A stretch of DNA of 64,000 nucleotides from Certhia americana (Eukaryota; Chordata; Aves; Passeriformes; Certhiidae): positions 72,237,285 through 72,301,284 of the forward strand of contig CM031878.1 in the NCBI GenBank assembly GCA_018697195.1, read 5' to 3'. The position numbers and the translations under genes are program-made. Shown one piece after another: positions 36,625-49,800 of the stretch. The notes under the pieces were generated by a model. It was not told the origin of the DNA and made no database searches. It saw only the letters and a list, made by a program, of their open reading frames with translations. Position 1 is the first letter of the stretch. Every line of letters starts with the position of its first letter.

Positions 36625-36961
36625 ATCAAAGAGCAGCTTTCCTGTACCTAAAGGGGTTCTGGAGAGAGATTTTTAGAAGAACATGGGGAACTGGACAAGG
36701 GGAAATTTGCATTAAACTAAAGATGAGTAGATTTGGATTAGGTATTAGGAAGAAATTGTTCCCTGGCAGGGTGGGCAGGCCCTGGAACAGGGTGCCCAGA
36801 GCAGCTGGGTCTGCCCCTGCATCCCTGGCAGTGTCCCAGGCCAGGCTGGACATTGGGATCTGAGCAGCCTGGCACAGTGGAAGGTGTCCCTGCCCATGTC
36901 AGGGGGTGGAACGAGTTAATTTTGAAAGTCCCTCCCAACCCAAACCATTCTGTGAGTCTAT
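36625..36961 (+). mobile_element. CR1 LINE 3'-end fragment
   Basis: Sense-oriented tail: CTGTACCTAAAGGGG, GGACAAGGGGAAATTTGC, TTAGGAAGAAATTGTTCCC, GGGTGCCCAGAGCAGCTGGG, GTCCCAGGCCAGGCTGGACA, and at the end CCCAACCCAAACCATTCTGT. It is about 340 bp, 5'-truncated, and belongs to the same subfamily as the 42.9-kb copy. Confidence 0.93.
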
Positions 36962-38187
36962 AACCATATTTTTCTGTGAGTCTTGCCTAGAACAGATGCA
37001 TCATGCAAATGTACTAATAAAAAATTAAATGTGCATCTAATTCAGGTCTTCCTTTTACTTTCAGTGATGCAGTTTTAAATTCATGAAGTGTAGCATTCTT
37101 CTAGTCAAATATTATGCAGACAGCCAATGCTATTAATGCAGAGGACGACTCTTGCAGTTTTGTGGAATGCTATGTAATATTTGAGGATAAGGCTTGCTCA
37201 ATCCCCCTTGCTGAAGCCATTCCTATTCTTCCATCCTTCTTCAGCCATATTTTGAGAGGGAAGGAAAATGAATGTGATAAATGCAGCAAACAATTACCAT
37301 CAGGAGAGAGGTTATGCCTTATCCTCGCAGCCTGAAGGAAGACAATGAATGCTGAACACTTAAGTCTTTTTGCAGCTCAAGTCTCTCTCTAATTGAGGCA
37401 GTATTTTGTTCTTTACAAGATATGTGAAATGCATGTCATAAAATTATGCTCATTATTTGGAGAAGAAAAGAAATAAAGGAATAGCTTGTACATGATGAAA
37501 AGCACTTAAAAGCTAGGGTCTCCTCGAGGTTTATTTCTGCAGGTGAATTTCTACATCATTAATAATTGAAACTGGGAAGGGGGGAGTAAATCCAGATTAT
37601 TATTTTCTGCTTCTAATCATAATTCTTAATCACATACACTTTCAGAAGTGTCTGATTCTGGATACTTAATCTAAAAATATTGAAGATTCCTTTGAAGAAA
37701 GTATATGTTCAACATGAACACATTTCCCCTTGTTTCAGATATATTTTTAATATAACCAAGTGCAACTCTTTTTCAGTAAATTCAAGCTCTCCCTAAATAA
37801 TAATGGAGTGTGTATTTTATTTTTGACTACTTACCATCTTTACACAATTTATTGTTCTGAAATCACAAGGAACAAAACTACACAGAGGAGAAGCTTAACC
37901 CAGAAACTGTCAGCATGTGTTAATCTTCATTATTTCAAACACTATACACTTTTTTTTTTATTATTATTAAATATTGAAGAATTCCCACATGCCTGGATGG
38001 AAACACTTCCCTTCAAAGTGTAGAAAATGTCTAGCACCATTTGCTTGAACACTTTCATGCACAGTTGCACTTTCACAAATATAGAAATGAATTCAAGGGG
38101 AGGCAAGGCCAGAAACTCAACTGCTATAAAATGGACAATTTGTGAGACCGTGGGACACTCAGAATATTAGGGATCTATGAAGGAAAC
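36962..38187. other. Intergenic sequence, no feature
   Basis: AT-rich unique sequence with only short open frames. Nothing recognised. Confidence 0.5.
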
Positions 38188-38300
38188 TAAACTTTAGACT
38201 GATCATCAGGAAAGCATTCTCAGCACCCAGGCTGGTTGGACAATGTGGACACGACAAGTTCCAGGCAGGGAGCTTAGTGTTGTAACCAAAATTGTGGAAT
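38188..38300 (+). mobile_element. Possible old CR1-type LINE fragment
   Basis: CTTTAGACTGATCATCAGGA followed by GGCTGGTTGGACAATG and TTCCAGGCAGGGAGCTTAGTG resembles, in order, the CR1-type 3' region (…TTAGACTGGATATTAGGAA… TGCCCAGGGAGGTGGTG…). It is strongly diverged, so it would be an old copy. Confidence 0.45.
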
Positions 38301-41300
38301 TTATCAGCTGTTGGGTTGGGTTTGGGCAGAACACAGATGCCACTACAAGAGGAAGGCAGAAACTCGACCCACACAGGGCAGAGAGCTGCTTTGTTCTGCC
38401 AAAGGCTGCATTGTTTGGCAAGGAAAATGTCATGGATGTGCCTTGCCTGGTCAGGCCCCTTTTGGTGATTGATTCATGTAGCAGGGGAAATTATCGATCA
38501 AAGGCAGTTGAGCTGCTTCACTTCAGAGGATTTCATTCAAAGGCAAATCCAGCTGCATCCCAGGTGACTGCCACTCCATCCCTGCGAGTGCATGGCACAA
38601 AATTGTGTTTCATTTTCCCCAGGTGCACAGGACTGCCGGGCTCTTCTGAAGCACAAGGCGAGATGCCATGATGCTGAGCCTGGACTGGCAGTAATTAGAG
38701 TGACCCAGGTTTTCTCAGAGCTACTGCTGCTTAAGAAACACAGCTTTACCTCCCCTGACCTTCTCCACAGCTGCCAGACTGAAAGAGCACCACGAGATTA
38801 AAAGCATAAATTAACTCAGTGACTCCTTTGGAATGAAGGAAACGCAACAATGGGCAACTGCTTCCTCAAAACCTCAAGTCATCAAATGGATGCGTAGGAG
38901 ACCTTTAAATCAGCGGGGTTTAAAAGATGGTTTAGCTAATATAATAGAGACTTGAGCCAGGCCATTTCAAGCACATGCAATCCGGTATGAAAGTGAGTGT
39001 TTAAAAAAAAAAAAAAAAGTTTTACACAAAATCAAGTTTCATCAAAGGAAAGGGTATGAAGAAGTTGTGAAGTCAAAAGGCCAATCCAAGCAGATAGCAA
39101 TTCACAGTCATCTGTAAAATCTGTGCATTTTAAATTTGCAGACAGTTTGGAACTGATAGATACATGTCACCTCTGATGCATAACCATAAAATCCTTTTAT
39201 AAAAAAGTGTTAAGCAGGCAAAGGGTTTAATTGATGGCTCTGGCCAACACACCTGCTTTGGACAACATATTCCCATCTTCAGACTTTTCAGAAGTAATGG
39301 AATCTTTTTAAATGTATAGCTTAAATGCACTTCATACTCATAATATTGCTCAAATATAGCCAGCCATAAACAGTGAGACCATTCATCTTGTTCAAACAGG
39401 CTTTTTTAAAAAAAAAAACAAAAAACACGAGCGGCTCAAGGTTAGCTCTGCAAAACAACAAACTGTGTTTGTGCTTTACAAGATCTGCCTTCAAAAATAT
39501 CCATGCTAACATCTAAATTCACCAGCCCTGCCCTCCTGCACACCTTGAGTCAGCACAGGGACCTCGAAAGGATGAGTTTGTGAGAAAATTGCCAGGCTGC
39601 TGACAACATTGTCACGCTGGAGCTGGTGGAAAACCCCCACCAAAGTACAGCAAAATTTCTCCAGCCTGGGTGAAAACCAGTGACCTCTGTGCATAATGTA
39701 GGGTCCTGACAGCCCTCTGCTGCCCAGGAGGCTGGACGTGTGTAGTTCTGGAAAAAACAGCTGCAGGAACCTCTGCAGGCTCAGAGGAGACGTGATGCTG
39801 TGACTGAGTAGCTGTGGGAGGCTGGGGCTGGTGTGTGCCTGCCAAAGTGCCATCAGGGTGGCACTTCCAGAGTTTTCAAAGCATTGATTTTGATGGTTTA
39901 ACAGTTTTGCATCAGGGTCAGCTGGTCTGGCTTCAATTGCACTGCTTTTATGCTATGCTGACACGAGGAAAGTTCTGATATTTCCCTTTTCTTGACAAGA
40001 GCATCTAGATGGGAAATGGCCCTGTGGATGGTATTGGGAAGAATAAAGGCAGGCTTCTGTTTATTTTCTTCTTTTTGTTTTAGTGAGATTGAATCCCTGA
40101 TTTAAAAGAAATTGATTAGCTTTGCTTGATCTTTCCCAAGTAACGCTAAGGATAATTGCTAAATATGTTTATCTTGAAATCTTTGTGGTATCAGAGTTCA
40201 GTCTGCTTTATGCTCCCCAGTCCCTAATCACAAGGAGCTCAGAGGGCACACAAAGCATTTCTTACTCTTTGACAAAGAAATTAAGTAGCACAGCTTGAAC
40301 AAGACTACTAGAAGAGATGCAATTCAAGAGATCCCTTCGATTGTCACTAGGATCTCTTTTTACTTGAATATTTTATGCCTTTAAAACCTTTTTGGGAGAT
40401 AAGCATGCAATTTAGAACTATGGGCAAGTAAAGGCAGAGAAAAAAATAAAGGGGATGAGAGGAATTCTGGATTTCCAATATGGTGGGATTTTAAACAGTA
40501 CTAATTATATGGATATGACAGCAATTATATATGTTCATTAGATATAGGGTTTTACCCCTAGGTTGTTATAGAGATCATCAGCTAGTCTAAGAGAAGTGAA
40601 AACACCAGCTCTCCGGTTCACTTATTTCCTTAGTTTATGTATCACTTACATCTTTTTAATCTCTTTTACATTCTTTTATTTTCCAGCATCACAGAACGGG
40701 TCTTTCAGCATTTTTTTTTTTCCCTGCTTTCTGCACGAGACACCACAAAAAATGCCAGCGTCCATTTAACCAAAGCAATAAGAGGAAGGGTCCTGCACGC
40801 ACGAAGCAAACTAAATTCACTTCAGTTCAGTGTTTTTCAAGGCTGGGAAGGATGAGCAGGGTGGTTTCTGTTCTCTGCTGGGGCTCATCATAGCAAGTGG
40901 CATCACGTTTCCTCATGTGCAGAGGAGGACTGGAGGAGGTGAAAGACCCCGTGGGTGTTTGCCCACCCTTCTACTTCTCTTGATGACAGCCCCTCACCCA
41001 ACTGCTTAAAATTAAAACCATTTTCCACTGCAGACTTTGCTAATAGTTTCAGTACTGGAATCTGGTGTACAGCTCCTCTGTCACTCTGTGGTAGCACAAA
41101 AATAAAAAGACTGCTGTCCGTGATCTTTTTCCTTCAACTTGAATATTTGGGTCCAACAAATCCAAGGAATGGTGCTGGCAGCTCCTCAGAGGATGAGAAA
41201 TAGCCCCACTTCTCTAAAAATGACTCTTGGGTGTGCAGATACCTCTCTAATTCCTGGTAATGAGGTCAGAATAAAAAAACCCTGAAATTAACAGAATTAG

Positions 41301-42895
41301 TTACGTTAGAAATCTGAGATGGAAATCTGAGAGGTGAACATTTAATCACAAAGGCAATGATCTCACAAGCAGCAGAATGAGTGCAGAGGGGAGAGAGTTT
41401 CCATGCCAGTCACATGCTGTGAAAAATGATTCACTCCCTTTTTTATTTTTTTTTTAATTTCTTCTTTAATTAGAAGGAGTGTACCTATATAATACCCTAC
41501 ACTCATGTAAATCACCTGTCCATCTGTCTAAATATCCATCCAGCTCCAACATCTCCTCCCTTTGTTATTACTCACAGCTGTCCCCAAGGGTACCATGGGA
41601 GCAGATAATTTCTGAGTAAATCAATATATTTTAGGGATGAGCTTTCATGCAAGTGACACTAATCATCATGAAATAACAAAACTGTATCATTAAACCACCT
41701 GACCATATATACTGTGCTGTCTTATGTTCCATCATGCTCTGAGTGCTTCTGCTGGTTCCAGTAGGTGGGTTGTTTTTCTTTTCATCACTTTTCCCAACAG
41801 ATAAAATTAAACTGTCTCAGCCTGAGAAAAAAAATTATGAAATCTGCAGCAGTGAATAATCAGCCCTTTCAGACAGAAGCAGCCGTGGGGACATTTTAAA
41901 ACTTTCAAAAAATTGTCACTTGCCAACTCTGGTGACTTCTTGTTTTACTCATGAAGGAACCAGCAGAGTGTACCTGCTCTGTTTTCACATCTAATCCCAC
42001 AAGATGAGTTTTGTTGGAAGCAGATGATCATTTTTAGCTTTATTGTCAGAGACAAAGACGAGATTTCAATATCACAAAGGAGAGGGTAGCCTTCACTGAT
42101 GGCACTGTGCTAATTGCTGTCAAAATCTGGTTCTTGACAGACAGAAGTAGCTTGAGAAAGAAAATAAGTGTGAAGCCAGGCTTATTGATAAATTGCTGAT
42201 AAACCCAAAGGTTTACTTTGTTTGGACAGCACCCTCCAGACACCAGGAGGGCTTCCAATGCCCTTTATCACAGAAATATTTGCTGTATAAAGATAGAAGA
42301 AAAAGAAAATTGGCTGCAAGCTTGTAAAGGAAAACAGCTCATGCTGCTGAGTGTTTGACAGTGGGTGTTAATCCTTTTGATTTCCCAATAGCAACCTTCC
42401 AACATCCTATCACATTACTGTTTATCATGGCACTTTTTAATGATCTTCTAGTAATTTTTCTCTTCATGCTTTTCCCAATTGACCTGAATTACACATTCCA
42501 GGGCAAATTTTATGAGCCATTATATGAAATGCTTCACTAAAATCTTTACATACCATCACATTATACACTTCTTTGTGTTATTGTATTCTGTACTTGCTAA
42601 TGCACATATTTTTGTGGTTTTTTTTTTTTCCCCATGCCAATTGTTCATCTGTGACTAATCATCCACTTCCAGCTAGAGATTAAAACAACCCATTGCCTCG
42701 ATAAATTCCAAAAATAGCTAAAAAGAACAAAATAAGTCAAATGAAAGTAGGTAATTTCCTTTCCTTAAAGAGTGAATATATGAAGCAATTCCCATTTAAC
42801 ATCAAATAGCTATCTTGCAGTGCAGTCACTTAGCTGTACAGTCCACCTCAGGCTCACCCAAACTGCAATTGGTTCCATCATAAGCTGAGAGAACA
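38301..42895. other. Intergenic sequence, no gene
   Basis: Unique sequence with a poly-A run at 39002-39018 and a poly-A at 39409-39425. A 142-codon open frame (38243-38671) has no domain I recognise. The GC-richer block 39500-39860 may be an unidentified repeat. Confidence 0.5.
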
Positions 42896-43123
42896 CAGAT
42901 TTAAATGATTGATTGGGCAGGAATTGTTCCCTGCCTGCAGGCTGGGCAGGCCCTGGCACAGGGTGCCCAGAGCAGCTGGGGCTGCCCCTGCATCCCTGGC
43001 AGTGTCCCAGGCCAGGCTGGACATTGGGGCTGGGAGCACCTGGCACACTGGGAGGGGTCCCTGCCAGGGCAGGGGTGGGATGAGATGATTTTAAGGTCCT
43101 TTCCAACCGGAACCATTCTGTGT
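42896..43123 (+). mobile_element. CR1 LINE 3'-end fragment
   Basis: Sense-oriented tail: GGAATTGTTCCCTGCC, GGGTGCCCAGAGCAGCTGGG, CAGTGTCCCAGGCCAGGCTG, TTTTAAGGTCCTTTCCAACC, AACCATTCTGTG. It is one of the better-preserved CR1 copies in the window. Open frames on both strands here are shadows. Confidence 0.94.
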
Positions 43124-45038
43124 AAGCATCTCTGGCAAAGCACTCCTTCTCTGCTTCAGGTGTTCTCTGGGTCTGGCGTTAATACTGAGCATTAGATTTC
43201 AAAACAAATCAGAGATATGCATAAAACTATTACTGACTTCCTGCATGTGGGCTAAGGTGATGTAGAACCTTTCAAATAAAATAACACCTGGCATCTTCAG
43301 GGCTTGATGCCTCAAACCTGGGCTGGCCAGGGCACAGGGGACCAGATGTGCAGAAAGAGAGGAATGAAATGAAGGTTCACAAGAGATATGCCTTGTTTTT
43401 CAAGCCTGTAAGTCTTTGTTTTGTTTTGTTTTGTTTAGTTTTCTCATTATCCAAGTGATTGTTTTTATCTGTATCTCCAAACAGAAACAAATGAGGAATT
43501 CATACAGATATTTTGCTGATTTGTTTCCCTGAGCATTTCCAGAGAGTATTTTGCTGGCAGTACTGAACACCCACACAATGGAGAGTGACCAATGTTTTCT
43601 AGATTGCCATGTGCAGCTCTGAGCTCCTGGGCTCCCTGGAGGTAATTCATCACTAACAGTGTCTCACTGCAACGTGCCCGAAATTCATGTGAATTTGTCA
43701 CCAAGGTGATAGTGCTGTTCTGAAAACATCCCCAAAGATTCCACATAAATGCATTTTTAAAATTCCGACGGGAATAAATGCATGTGACACACAGCTCAGG
43801 TGACTGGAAGTTTAAAAGCTATTACTTTCCATCATTAGTAATCCCCAGGGCTAGAGCATTCAGCTGTGAAGACAGTTTTGTACTGGCACTGACACAAGGT
43901 CATCATAAAGAGATTATTTTCTGCAGTACTTAGCTGGAGTTTCTTTCCCCAAATGAATTCCATGGCTACAGGTAAGTGTGGTTTTACCACCAGGAAAACA
44001 AATACAAAAAAACCAAAATGATCCAGGCCCAAACTCCTGTGTCTTCTCAGAGCACTGCAATGCCAAGAGTTTAAATTCCTCCAGAAGTATAGATTTCTGA
44101 ATTTGTATTCTTCAAATGCCACTTACAAAATTCGGTATAATGTATTTATTAGTGAGGGTGAAATACTTCAGCAGATGCAAAGAAATTGGCTATTATGTAA
44201 CAACTTATTAGTTCATTTCACATTAGTCTGATTTATACTACACAGCTTCAAAGGGATGACAGAATAGAAAGAATAAAATGATGAGATTTATGCTTCAAAA
44301 TGTGGTATGAAATGGACCAAAATAATAGTACTTAAAAGATGAACTTAGAAATATCACCCAATGCCTGTGCAAAGAAAATTGAAAGAGAAAAAGAAGGATA
44401 ATTGTGGTATCTCATTTTAAACATGATTTCCCCTCACCTGCATTTGCTCCCACAACCAACAAGATCACTCTTTATTCTCATGACACCCAACAGTAAAAGG
44501 ACTGGAAAAGTGATATTACTATTGGTCATTGCTCAGATAGGTGCAGTGTCTTGACAATTCAGAGCATTGCAGAATTTCAGTTTTTCCTTCATTTTCCTTC
44601 AGTAACACAGAAGTTGTGGAAAAGCAGCGCTTTTGTTATCCTGGTGAATTCTGAGGGTGCACAGCTGAAAACCATGATGGAAATAACTGTTAGCAGCAGC
44701 AGCCTGGGGCCTCTGATGTGCAGAGATCATTAATGTGTTCATCCAGTCTGTGAGGCACCAGCAGAAATAATAAATGTTAATAAAGCAGCCTTTTGCACAA
44801 CTTCAGGGGGACACCAGCAGGGCATGGAGCACCTGCACGGTCCAGAGTGGAAACCTCTAAAATGCAGAAACTCAGGTCATTCAAGCTGCTGTGCTGGCAC
44901 AGAATCCTTATTTCCTGAGAATTATTACTGCTTAGACAGCTGCTGAGGATCTTGTGGGACAGGACCTGCATGGGGGACAAGGGGAAGGGAAAACCCACAG
45001 CACCAACACGATGCCCATGAGGAAGAACATCCCAAGAG
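43124..45038. other. Intergenic sequence, no gene
   Basis: Unique sequence with a (GTTTT)n tract at 43417-43436. Nothing else recognised. Confidence 0.5.
43417..43436. repeat. (GTTTT)n microsatellite
   Basis: Four GTTTT units, ending GTTTAG. Confidence 0.85.
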
Positions 45039-45730
45039 TGTTGGAGTCTGGAAATATGAGAAATATTTCTTTGCATGTTTAAGAGATTTTAAGATCTCTG
45101 ACAAACAATGTTTTTAACCTTTGGTCATGGAAAAAGGGCTTTTAGGCTCTGGAATGAAGCAGAGTTTTCAAGAGTGTGTATTAGATAAAATAGCGTGCAG
45201 TTTTATCACAGGGTGAGAATTTTAGATAGATGGGGTTTTTAGGATGGCAGACAGGTGAAGGAAAGATGGAGGAAACACATGGCTTTTGGGTTTCTTCCTT
45301 CTTCCTCATCTGCTCCATGTTCTGCAGTGAAGTGGCACATTATGGTTGGTTTAGAGTAGAGTCTAACCTTCCAACATGGATAATAGTTATTGGAGAAGTA
45401 TTATAAATACTGATTATGTGGATTGTAGATAAATATCCACGCCACCCTGAGGGAGGGAGTATTGAGCATTTCAGTGGGAGTAGTGAGCATTAGGTAGTTG
45501 GAGCATTTTGCATTTTGTATTTGGTAATGGGGTTTTGGAGGTTCGTGCCTTGAACTGACCTGCAAGGAAGAGCTCTGCAGGTCAGGAACAGAATGAAATG
45601 ATAAGAAATAATAAATAATGAAGAAAACAAGAAGAAAAGCCTTACGACCAGTTCTTTCAAGATCTCTGGCTAGTGAAAACAAAACTGTACATTCTCGGGT
45701 CAGCAGAAAACAGGCGGCCAGTAGACAAAC
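45039..45730 (+). mobile_element. Solo LTR-like element, second copy of the 63.5-kb family
   Basis: It starts TGTTGGAGTCTGGAAATATG and matches the element at 63472 nearly end to end (AACCTTTGGTCATGGAAAAA, TTTTATCACAGGGTGAGAAT, CATGGCTTTTGGGTTTCTTC). It has AATAAA at 45610-45615. The TATA position seen in the other copies is degraded here (GATAAAT). The 3' half also matches the 29.4-kb element. The right edge is unclear. Confidence 0.75.
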
Positions 45731-47060
45731 AAAAAAATATTTTTTTATAATCCTGAGACAAGAAGACCACAAAGGGGGCAGGGAAACCTCCAGAGGGGAA
45801 AAAAAGCATGTATTTCACATTCCATTGGCTATCTGTGAGAACCTTCTTGGCCTTGACCAGCCCCATGAGGCTTCCCCTTCTTGACATGCCACAGTTTAGC
45901 ACAAATATAACGCAATGATCCACTCTCACACAAAGATTTGACTAGCAATTTCTTCTGAAATCATCATTTTCCCCAGATATTTTGTCCTTTGCAAATTTGT
46001 CTACCACAGGAAGTCGGCCAGGACACAACCCATGCAAGTTTATTCTAGGCTTTGCCACTTCTGTGTACCACATTTTGCCTCCTACACAAGTCAGCAATTG
46101 TGCTACACAGTGTTTAATCCTGATAAACTGCAAACATCCACTGTGGCAGAAACCCAAAAAGTCTTAACAGATGCCAATAGTGAAATTTTAAACCATAAAA
46201 TATGTGTGTGTCCACCCATATGAAAAAGGAAATGTATTGTGGGATGTTTCAGCTAGAATATTTCACTTAGGAGTAAACATTTTTCTTGCTGCATTTGGGT
46301 TCTGAAAAAAAAACACTAGGAAAAAAAAAGAAGCCTATCTTTGGTAACAAGGAATTTTAAATATTAATAGATATTTTCTGTTGCTACTTTCTCCTACACC
46401 AACTTTCTGTGTTATCTGTTTCTCTTTGGCTGGAAATATAAAGTTTTCAGGCTGAAGTGATTTAGGATGTAATTTTAGATGCCTAAGCCCAAACCAGTGG
46501 ATACAGATTTCAATCTATTTTCTTCTGAAACACAATAAGAAACACCAGGTAAAATTGCTTACAAGCACCTGGAATAGCTGATGCTGTATTCACACCACCC
46601 ATCCTCTGGAAACAAATTTCAGGGATGACAAATGCCTCAGTTTTTTTGGTGGTCAATGGCAGGGAGTGAATTCCACTCAACTCATGTGCACAGAATATCC
46701 TTTATTTTCAGATGCTCATTGGAGCACTCAGAATTTTTAGGAACAAAAGATGCCCTTTATAAAATAATATTTCATCTTTTTCCTCAAAGAAGAATATGGA
46801 GGAAAAGATCCCTCTCATGGGGGTCATCGAATAAATACATACATGGCTTATGTTATACAAATTAAAATAACCATAAATTGCAGTAGCAATTTTGAGCTGC
46901 TAACAAAGATTATTATTAGGACCTGATAATAAACCAAGGGAGCATGACACTAAAAAGTTGCTTGAAGGCATAAGTATTTTCCATCCCATCATGGCAAAAA
47001 ATGAGTTTTGATCACTTTAATTTTTTTTTTTTTTTTTGTTAAAGACAAAACAGAAAGAGC
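45731..47060. other. Intergenic sequence, no gene
   Basis: Unique sequence, AT-rich from 46150 onwards. Short open frames only. Confidence 0.5.
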
Positions 47061-47133
47061 AGCAAGGGGATTGGAATGAGATTTTCTTTAAGGCCCCTTC
47101 CAACCCAAACCAATGTGTGATTCCTTGATTCTA
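47061..47133 (+). mobile_element. Short CR1 3' tail
   Basis: TTTAAGGCCCCTTCCAACCC followed by AAACCAATGTGTGATTCC and TTGATTCTA is the final CR1 segment with its terminal octamer-type repeats. Only about 70 bp remain. Confidence 0.8.
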
Positions 47134-47604
47134 CAAGAAACAAAGCTCCTAGGCTTTTTGCCAGCTAATTCCTTTCTTCTACATAAATAAAGGAGAAAAA
47201 TTTGCATTATGGGGCACTTTTTTCCCTAGTTTGGGAGTCACAAGAGTGGTTTCTGAGTCCATTGCCTCAGCAGATCTGGGTGTTCAGAACATTCCCAGGA
47301 TGTGTACCTTACATCTCAGAGAAGCTGTCCAGAAAACCCTGTAAGTCCAACTAAGGGAAGTAAAATTTAAATGGAATATAACTGAGCCCCTCTAGGCACA
47401 GAAGTATCAGCTGCGACTTCCTGCGGCAATAATTAAATTAATGCATTATGAAAATTCATTTGTATTAATGAATAGTACATTAAGCAGGCATTAATACATT
47501 AATATTACATTAATTTTAGATTTTAGAAATCTGATATTATGAAACTTAAGAATATGGCCTGTACTTTATTTCTTTATGAAAGAAAGGCCTGTGTGGCTTT
47601 AGAC

Positions 47605-47640
47605 AAAAAAAAAAAAAAAAAAAAAAAGAAAAAAAATTTT
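47605..47640. repeat. Poly-A tract
   Basis: 23 A, G, 8 A, then T-rich. No retroposed coding sequence precedes it. Confidence 0.9.
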
Positions 47641-47906
47641 TAAAAATTACATGTTGGATGAAAAGGCAAGATTTTGATCTGAGGAGGTCTTGGAATTGAC
47701 CATTCCAAGAAGTAAAACCAGGGAAGACTGACACTTCATGGGTATCATGGGTAGAAACTGAAAGAACAGCAGTGTAGATAATGAGAACCAACTTTTTTTT
47801 TCCCTTTTCCTAGCAAGCATATTTTGCATAATCTATGGATAATCAAAATATCCTTCAACACCACTATGGAATTATTGCTGTACAGCAACGGGCAATAATA
47901 TGATTG

Positions 47907-48022
47907 AAAAAAACAACAACAAACAAACAAAAAACCCCAAACAAACAAAACAAAACAAAACAAAACAAAACAAACCCCAAAAAAAACCCAATAAAACAAA
48001 GAAAAAAAAACCAAAAACACCC
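47907..48022. repeat. A/C-rich (CAAAA)n tract
   Basis: CAACAAC, CAAACAAAC and clean CAAAA units over about 115 bp, one of the longest such tracts here. Frames on the minus strand are low-complexity shadows. Confidence 0.92.
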
Positions 48023-49713
48023 CACAAGAAAAAGCAGTTCAATATTAAGATAGTTTAAAGGACTAATGACAGAGCTCAGCAATCACATTTAAAACAAAAT
48101 TGTTGGTTTATCCCCCCTGGAAGAATAAAATGTGGCTCAGCAGAGTTGTGTACAGGCTCGTTGATGGCCATCTGTCAGAACAGGGCATCCAGCTGCTTGA
48201 TCAGCAAGGGCCATGAAAAGAGACACCAAGGAAACCTGAAAGTGTGAAATGCAACCAGCACATTCAGTAATTTTTATTTTTTCTTTTTTTTTAATGAAAA
48301 GGGAAAAAAAACCCCGAAAATAAATAGAAAAAAGAAAAAAAAAAAAAAAACCAACACCGCCAATACCGAAACACGCAGGAGTCACTGTGAAGCAACAAAT
48401 AATATCCCAGTAAATTCCGATCACCTGGTGTTTTACACAATGTGCATTAGGTCTCATCCAAAACCAGGAAACTGTGTCCAGCAGTAAAATGACCCTCCAC
48501 AGCCACAGCCATTATCCTCCAAGCCCAGAGGGGCAAACAGACCCCAGCCTGAGAAAGGAGCAAGGACAAAAAATTGTACAAGAAGGAGAAAAAAGTAAAG
48601 AATTTCTAAGCTCTCTAGTGTGTTGAGACCAGCCTCATTGCAAGAAAAATATATGGCTGGGGAAAAGAAGGATTGAATAATTTGGTAAAGATTCAGGTAA
48701 TTACGACGTGGAAGGTTTGGAAAGCTCAGTTTGAAAGGGTTTGTGAAATGAGGTATAAATGAAGGCTTAAAAGAAGCTTGGTGGTGGTTTGTATATAAAA
48801 CAAGTGAAAAGAATTGCTTTGAAAGTGAATTACCTCAAAGCCTACTGCAGAAGAATGTTATGCTGGTGAATATATATTCACTAATATATATTGGTGAAAG
48901 GGGACTATATATAGATATAAGAAGGAGAAAGGGACAGTGATGAATTTACAACATTTAACTGCTGGAAAATAAAGAAATGCTACCACACTTTTACAAACAC
49001 GTATATTCAGGGTATTTCTGTGGACTTCTGAAATGCTGACTGGAGTGTAAATAACAAATGTGTGTAATTAAGAATACCCAACCTGCCCTTAGCTCTGCAA
49101 AGAAACGCATAAGCCACTAAGGATGGCCATTTGGCAAGTCAATAACTCAATATGACCTGGAATAAGGGTTCCAAATGTGGGGTTTGCTATACCATTTTTG
49201 AAAAACAAACCAGCATTTTAAACCCTTGGAGAGCTGCAGCTGAAAGTTCTTTGTAGCTGTGAATGAATTTTTTTTGTAGCCATGAATGGGTTAAAAGCTC
49301 CTCTGAATTTTGTGAGATTTTACTTTTGAAATATACATCATTTTAAAACCAGGACATGGGAATCTGCTTGCTCATAATTTGTTTCCAAAGTGCCCCACTT
49401 GAGCTCTGCTTGACACTTGCAAAATACCAAATTTATTTGACTTTTGAGGCAAAGTTTGCCCTGTGTGACTTCAGTGATAAGGCTGAGGTTTTAGTGCAGT
49501 TAACCCAAAGAAATCCACTTGGCTTGTAACTCCTTTTTTATGAGCTGCAGCATGACGTGGCCAGGTTGTCTCCCCATCATGTGTAGCAGAATTTGGAGCT
49601 GACAGGACCTGAGGTGCACGTCAGATTTTGGCTGCAGCATCTCACAGTTCACCTCATCCACCTGATTTTCAAATGCAGTTTGGTGTTTTAATTACAGCAG
49701 GTAGCTACAGTGC

Positions 49714-49800
49714 AAAAAAATAAAAATAAAAAATTAAAAATTAAAATTTAAAAAAAATAAATAAAAATAAATTTTTTTAAAAAATAATTTTTAAAATTGA
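49714..49800. repeat. A/T-only low-complexity block
   Basis: Almost exclusively A and T, with repeated TAAAAA and ATTAAAA words. It melts easily but lacks a clear unit. Confidence 0.9.

Noticed and set aside
38243..38671. 142-codon plus-strand frame as a gene
   Set aside because: No recognisable domain and no splice or promoter context; its start overlaps a probable old CR1 fragment.
42810..43195. Three overlapping frames of 80-98 codons
   Set aside because: They are shadows of a CR1 3' tail, which is GC-rich and stop-poor.
47605..47640. Poly-A tail of a processed pseudogene
   Set aside because: No retroposed coding sequence precedes it, and bird LINEs rarely make such copies; treated as a simple repeat.
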